In this document: piece after piece, positions 11,301 to 23,300 of the stretch
Numbering within the stretch: position 1 is the first letter of the stretch
Layout: every line of letters begins with the position of its first letter
NCBI GenBank assembly: GCA_036362985.1
Contig: JAYGXS010000002.1
Location: 91,754,530-91,818,529, forward strand
DNA from: Ligula intestinalis
Taxonomy: Eukaryota; Platyhelminthes; Cestoda; Diphyllobothriidea; Diphyllobothriidae
Length of the DNA: 64,000 nt
Direction: 5' to 3'
Notes under the pieces: model-generated
The model's input: only the letters and a program-made list of their open reading frames with translations
Told to the model about the DNA's origin: nothing
Databases searched by the model: none
Position numbers and translations under genes: made by a program

Positions 11301-14300
11301 ACTTGACAAAAGACCTATGCAATAAACTACGTAGGTGGAAAGATGGAGGGACAGGCATGAGACAAAAGCCTCTAAAAAGAAAACAGAGACGCCAAATTTG
11401 CTCAGAAATACGATGCGATAAAAAAAACTGTTACTAGGCTGGTACAGATACGTCAATTACTCGCTTTTTTTCCGGCGTTGGAATGACTGTCAGGGAAAGT
11501 GTGATACAGCCAACATTCCAGTCCTTGGTCATTGTAATGTGAGAACCCCGTACGCGAATAGTAGAAGGTTTGTCATTAATCTTGTACCACATTGCACAGC
11601 CATTACGAACAACTGCGTCCGACATTCCAGGAGATAGCTAGTCCTCTGATAGTCACTTGATAGCTACACTAAAACTTAAGTCGACTACACACTTGTCCGA
11701 GCGCGTTCAACGTCTTCGTAGTTAGACTTTGCACGACACTGCGCTGTGGGGACACGGGCACTAAGAATGTTCTGGCTACACTCTTGTGTGAATTCGACTA
11801 CGGCTTAGACAATGTACCTGCTAAATATTCGGACCTGCGAGGTACAAAATGCGACAACCTAAGGAATTCCGCCACTGCGTCCAGCTTTAGTCTGACTGTC
11901 TTTACCTACTCTGTCGCAATGACAAAGGCACTGGTCGTCTCTCAGATGTCCTGAGCTGAAATCGGCTAAAACAGCAGAATTTATTTGCGCAAACAAATTT
12001 CGAGATAGCTTATCAACGGCGTCTTCTCTGTGCATGAATAACGAAACAAGTGGAGAACAAATCATTTTGAATTTTCACAAAATCGATAATAGAAAGGTCA
12101 TGCTAACGTAGCAAATGGCCAACAGTTCTGTCAACTTTGAACTTGGGACGAAAAGTAAGGAGGGGAATTGACAAAAATAAAAGTGTGGTATGTATTTACC
12201 AGAGCAATAGAAGATTAACTTCGTGGTCTAGTTGCTTACATAGGTCGGGTTTTTCCCGCCGTATGTAGGATGCTTCCATGTAACGTAAGGTCCGGTTTGT
12301 TCATGCTCGAACAAGAACGCGAAAATATGTGTTGGTATCAACGGAGTGATCACTGTCTAGTAAGTGTTTTGTAATCGATGACTGTGGTACTTCCTTTTCT
12401 TGTTTTAAAAGCCAAGCAGGCAAATGTTCAGCAGCTCTCGTCGCCAATTGCCTTTGCATACGGCCAATGTATTTGCATCCGCAAGTGCAGGTGAATTCAT
12501 AGACGCAGTTTGAGGTGGCGTGCAAAGGCAAGGCTTCCTTTGGCCGGTTAATTGTGAGGCTTTTAGTTGGAGTGAACAAAACAAGTTCGGCCGCATAGTA
12601 CGTTCTTTGTAGGGAACAACGTAGTTTTCGCTTAATTTTAGTTGAAATGTTGTTTCCCTCAAATGGTAGGGATATAAAACGGGCTTTCTTGGAACCGACA
12701 GGTCCAAAGTGTCTATCAAAATCTGCTGTGTTCCCGAAGACGCCACCGTAAGGTTTGAAGTGCTGATTTGATGATTCTACTGGCCGATAATGCAGGGACT
12801 ACTCACCGTCCTATCGATCAAAATCGCGGGGAAGTCTGACCTGAAACTACGCCTTATGCACGACACGCCAGTAGTGGCCCGACAGTTGGAAAATTTGCTG
12901 ACTAACTATAATGCTGGAAGGCTATACGAGTCGTTTAAGGTGAGTCCATTCTTGCTGCAGCAACCACGATAAGATTGTAATCTAACCGACACACACGAGA
13001 ATTCTGTGGAGGCAAAAGTACTTGTACTTCTTACGGCTGTGATCATGCCTGATCTAGCCAGCCTCGATGAGGTCACGGAGGGTTACTATCCATGCGTGAA
13101 GACTAGCGGTAGCGGATCTGGAGAGCTCCACGCAGTCTCTTCTCCAGCGCCGGAGATCGAATACCGAAGGTCAAGAACCACTTCCATGTCATGACCGACT
13201 GAGTCGAGCCAGGCTTTGAGTTGACCCCCTCTTCGACGTTTCCAATCAGGTAACAGTTTCAATTCGAGGGCAGTAACACTGGACTCCTGAGGCTGACGAC
13301 GAAGAACATATCCAAACCACCGCAGTCGTCTTTCTTGGGTGGTCTGGGATATCCTTGTATTTCTGTCGCAGTGAGTGCAGACTGTCTTATTTGAGACGAA
13401 GTCGGTGTACTTCACTCGAAGGATGCTCCTCAAAGACTTCCAGCTTCTGTTGATCTTCCACGTGCGTAGCCCAACATTCGCATCTGCATAAGAGGCAAAA
13501 GTGTAACCAACCTCTGAACTCAGTAGCCTCGGTGTTTCTGCTGGAGTCTAACTTTAAGTTACCTCGGCGTCCGTGCATAACGGAAATGTCTTCCAAACCC
13601 TTGAACTCGGCGGGAGGCCGATGTGAAGACAATGCTGCGAATAGATGAGGTTTTAGTACAAGCAACCATTCTGTACGGATGACACTGTTAGGAGCCCAGC
13701 CTAACCAATTGTTTGCGGACAGTCCCGACAAGTCGTTCCTTCGGTCGACATCGAACAATTTGAACAGTCTCAAGGTCACGTGTCTTCGTCGTGACACTCC
13801 CCCGCTCGATGACCTTAAGCCGCTGGACGGATATTCACTCGCACACATGCACGCACGCGAGCACATGTGAGCGCGCCATTCAACAGGTGACCTCAATATT
13901 CAACATCCCTCGAGTCATTCACGCACTAATCATGCAACATTTGAACTCACCTCACAATCGCCTATAAGCAACTGTCACACAGAGAGAGTTAGAGCAGACA
14001 TGCTGAGACTTGCAGACGCCCTCAGGTGTGACTGGACGTCATTCACATCAGCCGAGCTTCGCCCCGCAGCCACCGTTCACACCCGAGACAGCAACTCCGA
14101 ATTCATTACGTCAATAAAACCCTCATTCGGGTGGCTTCCACGCTTACGCCCTGCTTGCTGTGTTCTTCCCTGGGGATTCAAACAGTGTGTAACCAGGTGG
14201 TGACATCTCAACTGTCACAGCTAAAATGCATTAGCAACGCATGTGAGATTCCCGACTTTGTCATGGTTACAACAAATAGAACATGTCCCGTGCGTCCAGA

Positions 14301-17300
14301 AGTTGTCCATCGCCTGTATGTCTTCGAAGATAGTGGGTGTGCTGCATTATGCAACTTCAGTTTTCTGATCCTTTAAAGTTAGGAGGGAAAGCAGCAGAAG
14401 ACTGCACCTCCCCTATTCGTAAATTGGCGTGGTTCGACTTAAAGTTGAAATCGCCTGAAAGCTCATCTCGCCTGAACGAGGACAGTGACCTGAGAAAATG
14501 GTGGTTGGCCCCGCCGGGAGTCTACTGATTTTCGACTGCAACTGAAGGTCAGCATATGCGAGGAGGGGAACCTGTAGCCCGAGAGCGGGTTGAATCAGTC
14601 ATGACGAAGAACTTTAAAAGTAAAAGTAGGTAGGTACGAAACAGTACGGATTTAGATTGCTTTGATGATGTTATTTTGCCATCCGTACCCGTGACCAGAA
14701 ACCAGGACCCACTTCCTCTACAAGCATGCAAGCTGCCACGCCAAGGTCAAACGCCGTTACTTCAGGGACGCGCGTAAGAGACACACGATAAGATAGCGTG
14801 AGAATGGACGTGGTGTGGACAGGGAACAATCAATAATTGCCACCCCCCCCTACCAACCACATTTACGCGTAGCCAACGCTTGCTGGTTTCTCATTTACTC
14901 TGACGGTGGCTTCTCGTGTGGTGCCGAAAGCTCAGAATAAACTATCGTTCCAGAGATCGCGTCTTCCTCTTCTTTATTTTGATGATTCTTTGTCGGTGTC
15001 CCGTTCATTTTTAGGTATGCAACCCAAAGTTAGCCGAAGTAGAGATAAAAACAAACTTATTCCGGACAAGAAATATCGCCTCTGATTTAAAGGACGGAGA
15101 TATATCCAGTAAATGTAGACATTCTGGTGCTTAGTTTGAATATTCGGCGCAGCAAGTAATGTACAAAAATGGAGCGTCGGTTCAAATAGGCGCACACAGT
15201 CTTCACTCAAATAAGCATCATCGAATCAGCATGCAATCATCGGAAGGATCCGCCTTCTAGCAGAAACAATCTTCCTACGGATGGGAGACGCAGCCTTCGC
15301 GCATTCAATCAACAGTGCTGGCACTTTATTCCCTATTCATCTTCCTGGTCATGTCTCAATCAAACGCAGTCGGCCAGAAATATAAGCAACCGACTGAGTA
15401 AAAATGAAGCCGGGTAAAGGAGAGCCTCAGACGAGGCTCTGACCCTGTAGGATGTCAGAGAATTAAACGACGACCTGACTTCTGCCGACAAAGTACAACC
15501 GAAGGCAACCGCTTGTGGTATGATTAATGTTAGGACGGCACAGAACATGGATCAACAGTCTTGCCGTCCTGGGGTCAGGATGAAAAAGAAACCACACACG
15601 TTAAAGTTCGCAGGCGCAAAGACCCACGCGTACGCGTAACAGTGGTGACAGGTTGTGGGACCCTGAGGGGGCCGACCGCACACGACGTCTGCCCGAATAG
15701 GCCGCCCGTGCATGGATCAATAAGAAGAAGAGACGAAGCGGGCAAGGGCCGTTTATCCTTCAATACGACGCCGCCGACAGAAAAGAGGACTTGCTGCCCA
15801 CGGGAGCAACTTGACGAACACGCGACAAATTGAGAGACGCGCGCAGAAACTTTGACAGTAAACTGTCCTATACCATGCTTTCAGTCTTATATTCCAGAAA
15901 TACAACTGGGGGACATAACAATTAACATACAACCTGTAATTTGCTGGATCATGATTGCCGCCATAAAGACGGAATGTAAGTAAAAGCAAATAGCTGCAAA
16001 ATGCACGAACTAATACATTTAACCTAGGTATACTCCAGGTGTAAAACACTGCCCTGTTCGAAAGACCAACTGAATGAATGAAGAGAGCAACCTTTGTGTG
16101 CATGCAGTAAACAGGCGGCAACTCCGAATAGACAACCGCAATTAAGGGTAAACTAATATATGCATGCTTAAACATTTAAATCTTCAGGAAGATTGGCCGC
16201 GGGTTTAGCTGGAGAACGATTATGCGATATCTAGGGTCAATGCCTTAATTTTCGGTAAACGATGCAACAAAAAGTGTTACTTCATCATGAGAAGTTCCGA
16301 AAAGGTATTGATTAATAGACCGGCTTTAGCAAACAGGAAGCTAGGCTATTGGAATAAAAGCTATGTTCCCCAAACGTTCTGGATTCTTATTCAAATTCCT
16401 TACCCGAGGTAGAAGCAAAGAAGGCAGCAGGACACAACGGGGATACAATTTCCTGGGACGCGCATGTTCGCTTTTATTGGTAAGTTAGTGTTTTTCGCAT
16501 TCGTCCAAACTGGTGCATCCGAGTTGTTAGAGTGAGAGTTAACTAACTGTCTAGCCCCAAATTAATTTCACTTAAATTCAACCAAAGTGCATCTCGCGCG
16601 ACTACTAATTCTGTCCACGTAATCTCCTTAATGAATAGGGAGGATATCATTGCGCTTTTTGATAGACTACGCGTCAGAGAAACACGACTTAATAATTGGT
16701 CATGGTTCGGGTATTTGTCACTTTTCGCAGGGATTTTGGCAAGACATGACCTAAAGGTTGGCAGAATCCTATCGAGAATTTGTATCAGTGCTAATGAGGA
16801 TCAATGTTCGGCCAGCCGAGTCTAGCGTGGTTTCCAAGGTTTCCAGTTGCCCTTGCAACAACCTTTCTCGTGCGCCAGTGGATCTTTCAGCCTCACTACT
16901 TGGTACTGGATGATCGCATTCGATCTCTACGCAGCGCCGACTTGCATTGGCGATAGAAGACAGTTAAAGATCTCTTAGACGTTACTGACAAACAAGACCT
17001 TCTAGTACAGTCTGACCTCCCATCCCGTCTTTACATCAATCGGTTAAACACGTTGCATATGTGTGAAATCGTTCTGATCAGTCGTCCAAAGTACTATGAT
17101 TTAGGGACCGTATTCTGAGGTTCACTGCAGTGCATCTAAACGCGCCGACTGTGCGTCTTTAAGGGCCTGCCTTAGCGGCCTATTTAGTGGCCGCGGTAAA
17201 AATGCAGAACTTGCATCGTAGTTGTGGCGTTCCTGAAAACGATGGTCATGTGAGCCACAACGACCCTTCTGGCAGGCAATATATGGATTATACTCGCGTT

Positions 17301-20300
17301 GCCATCGGTTTGAAGCAGATGTTAGCAACTCGCAGAAGCGAATCAGCTGACGCTCGCTTTCTATGGCTATCTTCTATAAAAGGGAAGCTTTCACAATTGT
17401 TTTCATTTGTGACCTGTTTTGAGCTTAACAATAGGTATGCGTTTTTTGATAAACACCAATAGCTGAACATCTGGTAATAAATTACGCCTAAGAAGAGGTC
17501 AAATTTATGTATAAGTGCTCGAAACATGCGACACTAGACTTAGTAGACTTAATTCAGTGGTCGGCCACATTGTTAGTTCGCGTGCGGTAGTGCAAAGAAT
17601 GATGAATGTGCAACAATAAGTGGCCTCCTCCTGGACGAATTCAAAAGCGCGAACTTATAAACTTACTGCTCCGGCGATCGCACCCTCATCTGCTGTGCAA
17701 GAACTTTGGACTCAACTTCTTAATTTCCGGAGAAGGTAATTTCTGTTCGCGGTATACATCAGTATATTTGAGGTCTATTGGCACAGACCGAAAGCGTAAG
17801 GGTAGACGTGGGTTGAAACCCGTCAACCACTGCGACATTTGCACTTTCTGCCAACGGACAGACGTTAGTAGTATAGATTGATGTTATAATTTACCACACT
17901 AACAGCCTAGATACTAGCTAAAAGGCCCAGACACGTGTTTCGCCGGTATTCTACCGCTGCTTGACACAGCTACGAGGTGTCCGGCTCATCAGTGGGTCCC
18001 CCAGCTTTCCCTGTCTGCATTCTGGTTGATATAGCGGTTTTGGAAGCTCAGCTTTTCAATTTCCTGAGAAATTAATTGCTGTTCGCGGTATGCATAAGCA
18101 TATTTAAGGTCTATAGGCAAAGGCCGAAATTGTAAGTGTAGATTTGGGTTGAAACCCGTCAACCACTGCGACATTTGCACTTTCTGCCAACGGACAGACG
18201 TTAGTAGTATAGATTGATGTTGTAATTTACCATACTAACAGCCTAGGCACTAGCTAAAAGGCCCAGACACGTGTTTCACCGATATGCTGCCGCTGCTTGA
18301 CACAGCTGCGAGGGGTCCGGCTTATCGATCGGTTCCCCAGCTTTCCCTGTCTGGTATGGCACGTTACAACACCAATATAAACTTGAGACTCGCATATATA
18401 TCTTTATAAGTGTACATAGGCACAGCAGAATCCCCACAAAGACAAGGGAAGCCGGGTCGACCACTTCTGCCCCAGGTTTGGATAAGCCAGAAATAAGACC
18501 AGAACATTTTGGTCGTTGATGGTTAGGCTCAACATCCAACCATTAAAAAATGAACACGTTTTTCTGTTGCTAGTAAAATAAGCGAATATATGTCCATATG
18601 AAGTGGCATAGACGCGTACACCGATCTGTCAGAGGACCCAGGGGACCCGGATATTGCCTTTAAGAGTTCTCTGTCGATCCTCCACCGCGAGGCGGCTAGG
18701 ATATAGGCAGAAGGACATCACCAGAAAAGACAGGGGACATTTGGAAGGTATTTTCTGCCTTGTTAGGCGTCATCGGCTAGTGATACCCAACCCTAGTGTG
18801 GCCGCGGAAATTGCTGCCACACAGAGATTTGAACTCGCGATCTCTCCCGTCAGTGCGAACGTCCTAACGTTTGAGCTACGAGCTCACGGTCTAGCTGGCA
18901 TTAGATCGGGAATATACAGTGCCATAGACACGTACACCGATCTGTCAGAGGACCCACTCGTCCCCGCATATTGCCTTTAGAGCTCTCTCTCGAGCCTCCA
19001 CCGCGAGGCGGCTAGGGGTTGGATATCACTAGCCGATGACGCCTAACAAGGCAGAAAAAACCTTCCTAGTGTCCCCTGTCTTTGCTTGTAATGTCCTTCT
19101 GCCTATATCTATGTGTATATTTGGGTGCACGCTGCCCGCAGCGTCAAAAGGAAGAACTAACCTCCGATTTTGGCATTATATGCGACGCCCACGATGCAGA
19201 CGCTGTTATTGCCTGTAGCGGCTACCTGGCCGGCGCATCGAGTTCCATGCCTGAAGAGAATTAGAAAACCAACATATTTACCCAACACAAGAAAACAGAG
19301 GTAGAGGGTATAAAACTGTAATGCAGTTAAAATGGGTAGGTTCTAATAATAAAAACTCCGCAAAAGTAGCTTATGTAGTCCTCGTTATATACTCCTAATC
19401 CCCGCATTTTGTCCTACAAAAACGGTGGTTATAGGGTTTTAAAGGGTGGGGAAATAGGATTTGCAGAAACGGAAATTTTTATAAGTAATTGTAAAGGGAA
19501 AAATGTAGTCGAAGTGCTTTCGCGCGGCCGATGGGAGTAAGTTATTCCACATGTTAATTAAAGATGTGCGCGGCACTACGCGCGGCGGACTTTACTAAAC
19601 TAGCTCCAGAACGGTAAGTTGGACCTCAGGTAAGTTAAAGTAGACGACCTCCCACCACCATTTCTATTTTTCGGGAATTTCAAAACCTGCAATTTGATAA
19701 TCGAGTTTTTCCGCAATACGTTAAACGATAATAGAGATGGGAAAATCTACACTTATAAGTCAACAAAAATTCCCGATACAATGAATTAAAAATTCATTAT
19801 TAAAGTATATTTCACTGCGCATCCTAATTCTCCACCAACAAAACCCTATAAAAACCGTTTTTGTAGGACAGCATGCTGATTATGGACTAATGGAGGGAAC
19901 TACATAAGGCAGAAGGCAGGTCGAGCACCAGATCCATTGATTTATTGTTCTGAGCTTTCGAACACTTACAGGTGTCCATCTTCAGAGATGAAAAAGCAAC
20001 CAAAAATGGGAATAATTATAGTGGCCAAAGGCCACTCAAATATCGGAAATCGTCAGGTTGTCAAGGGATTAGAAACAGCAACCGAAGTAGGGGGTGGTGG
20101 GGGAGGAGGAAAAATTAGCTGTTAGTGGGATCAGAGGGGCAATTATATTGGTGTAGGCTAATTAGCTGTCCGTGGGGCTGGGGGTCATGAACAGCAATTA
20201 GTATGCCGCCTTGTCACCCGGTAGAGTGCCCTGGTAGCACTGTCTCCTCTTCCAGACGGTTTGTAGTGGGTTCCTGTTCGCTTGCCATTGTTAGCTTTGA

Positions 20301-23300
20301 TTTGGCTTCGGCCCGGCTCTTTCCAACGTAGTGGCGCAATACTTTGTAGGCCGCTGGCAGGTCCAGGTGCCTGTTGACCGAGTTGGCATCTGAGTTCCAT
20401 GCCGGGAGTGTCAGCCTTTCGGATTTTGAGGCAAGCGAACAGGAACCCACAACAAATCGGCAGGAAGAGGAGACAGTGCTACCAGGGCGCTCTACCGACA
20501 GCCATCGCGGATTCAACATCAGAGACTTGAGTAGGAAACAGTAGGAGAAACGGGTCCCGTTTCTGCTACTTTTTCCTACCACCGCAATTGTCTACCAAAT
20601 AGGTTGCAACGATGGGGACTGCAACTAAGTTGGAGAGACGGCGACATTTGCAGATTCACCTATATGAGCACAAATTGACAGCTCAGGGACTAGACCTAAA
20701 CGCGCGGTTTGTTGAAGAGACTGGCCATACTTTTGACATTTTAGTATCAGCCATCTCATGTCGACCCATATCAAAAGCAGAACAAATGACGCTTGAGGCA
20801 TGGTATTCAGATGCCAACTTTGTCAACGGGCGTCTAGACCTTCCTGCGGCCTACAAAGTCTTGCGCCATTATGAGAATAACATTCAAGACAAGGTCACAC
20901 GGAACATGTGGTTAGCGTAACACCAGCGACCGTCAAACTACATTCCCATCCATACGAGAGCCGAGTCAGCGAATGAGAAAAATATCGATCAGGCCAAGGT
21001 CGATAAGCTGAGCTGGACATTGAAGTCACAATGGACATTTTGACAATTTTGACCTGGCCAAGCCCTCCAAAACATCAGAACGAAACAAAAACGGCTCCGT
21101 TGAGCAACATTACGTTCTCATAAAACGAAGGTGAATAAAATGGGAGGACCTACTCAATAAAAATTAGTAGGACACGGAAATAGGTACCCCCACATTAGAA
21201 GTCGCCTGACGCTAAATTCCGTAGTTAGCGCTGCAGTTAAGGTTATATTTAATGTAAGGACACGGCAATAAGTAACCTTCTCAGAAGTTAATGCGAATTA
21301 ACCTTACAAGACACAAGAAGACGTTTCTATTTCCATGTCCTGCCGGGGAAGGGGTTGCATCAAAGATCGGGGTCAAAATACAAGGGGAATTAAAAAAAAC
21401 TTACTTGTTTTCCTTGTTTGTAATGTTGGGCATTGGGTCACTATCTTGGCCATTGATATCCACACTTGCCATTTTATCCTAAAAATGAAAATCGAACGCG
21501 ATACAGGCATGGAAATGATCCCGAAATATAGTCGAATGATAAACACGGGAAGTTTGATGTTTGTTTGAAAAAAATTGACCAGAATTGGCTATGTTTGCCT
21601 TATTCGAGAGGCAAACCTAGACTGAAATTTGTTATGCTTGCTGCCTCCTGAAAACTATTAAGCTGCAGTGCGGCGTGTATGGTGTATGGGTGAAATGGAC
21701 GAAAACAAGTCTAAAAATTACAAAACACGAAAAGGCCCTTAATTTGTAGCAGACGATGCAAAACACATCCAGTGCAGAGATCCTACTAAAGTACACGATA
21801 CATCGTCAGGTGGTCCTTACTGCGAACACATAGCACGTTCGAAGGGTATCGGCCTCATTCTTCGCAGTTCCTGCGTAAAAACCTTAAAACAGTTTCAGCT
21901 ACTGTGCTCGCGTCCACACCTCTGGTTGCTCTGCCTAACACTGACACATGTGAGGAGGTACAGGACTGAGAGTCAGGCTGCAATGGCTCCTTCGTAATGT
22001 GGCCTTTATGGCGCTCCCACGTACGCGGGAGCCTACCTAGCGAGTTGGCTGAGTCAAGTGTGCGCGTGTTGAGTGACTATCGCGCCAACAACCTACACCC
22101 TCCCTCATCCCCGGTCTTATTGATTTTGTCTTTACACCGGAAATGGAGGTGATAGTGGTGAGCGAGTGGGCAGATCCGCCGAGAGTCTGCTTTAATTCTT
22201 ATATTATTCGTGGTTGTTTGCTGCGTTGCTTCTGCTTGCTGTAGCCTTCGTGCAGCTTGCCCAGCTCGCCTCGGTTTCTGCTTCGGCTTGTTTCAGCGTT
22301 TGCTGCGGCTTGCTGGAGCACGCGGTGCCCATCTTCGAAATCGACAGGGGAACTATCGGTTGCTCTGACATTATCTAGCCATCGAAGCAGGGTGGGCGAA
22401 GGATAAGGGGGTGCGCGGTAGATGCATCGCAAGTCCACCACATTGTCACGTGTTAGTTACCGGTGCCGTGTCAACACCACTGTGAAACAGGCAGTGAAAG
22501 TTACCGCTTGAGATGGCCGAACCGTCGAGGCTGTAAGAACTGGTACGTGTGTGCGATAGGTCTGGTTGTGAATTCAACCACACTAGTAACAGTATTTTAG
22601 CCATACCTCATACATTAGAGCACGGTGAAGGTCAAGAAAAGAGAGGTCATATGACACGCGAACAAAGGCCGAAACGTCCCTTTGTGCAAACAATGTTATG
22701 ATTCACATTGAGATGGTCTGAGCTGGTAACATATCCTTACTTTCCCTATGTAAGATTGGGTTGGTTGACAATAATACGTGAACTCTGGCTGCTGGGAAGG
22801 TTCTTGCAACGGCTTGGTCAAGGCGTCTTTTCAGCAGTTCACTTGCTGCGTTCCCTCGAAAGGGGACTTTGAAGAATAGTGTTTTCTATTCTACAGTACG
22901 TGCGGTGGTTTTTATTTGTTTCTCAGCCATATTCTTTATAATAAATTTCTCAGGATACCCGTTCTCACGCAGTAGGTCCTCGATTTTCTTGAGCTCCTCC
23001 TCAATACTGTCTGCTAAGCAAATTTTCCTAGCCCTTTGCATTCAGCATCGAATTAGATTTCGTTTCTGTTGAAGGGGTAAGAAACTGTTAAAATGTGTGT
23101 ACTGTCCAGACCACGTTTTCTTGCGATACACGCTCCTTCGGACACTACCGTCAGGTCTGCGACTTAGGAGGACGTCCAAGAAGGGAAGCGAACCTGCCTT
23201 TCCACCTCCAGGGTGAACTTAAGGGCTGGATGAGCTTGGTTGACTGCATTTAACATTGCGTCTACGTCAGTTTCGGTTGCGGCGATCGCGAAAGTGTCAT

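Larger units (their letters stand above)
17690..18353 (-). repeat. Tandem 336-bp repeat carrying hammerhead motifs (two units)
   Basis: Two direct units have a constant 336-bp offset at four anchors: GTTCGC (17745/18081), GGTTGAAACC (17811/18147), GCCCAGACACGTGTTT (17925/18261) and CCAGCTTTCCCTGTCTG (18001/18337). Divergence is moderate, so the repeat is not recent. Unit length and the embedded hammerhead recall schistosome ribozyme satellites of about 330 bp and retrozyme-type repeats. It lies in the 10.8-kb convertase intron, with the ribozyme strand equal to the gene strand. Confidence 0.85.

Noticed and set aside
15753..16175. 140-codon minus-strand frame
   Set aside because: Composition is not protein-like and nothing is recognised. 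Likely chance in a convertase intron.
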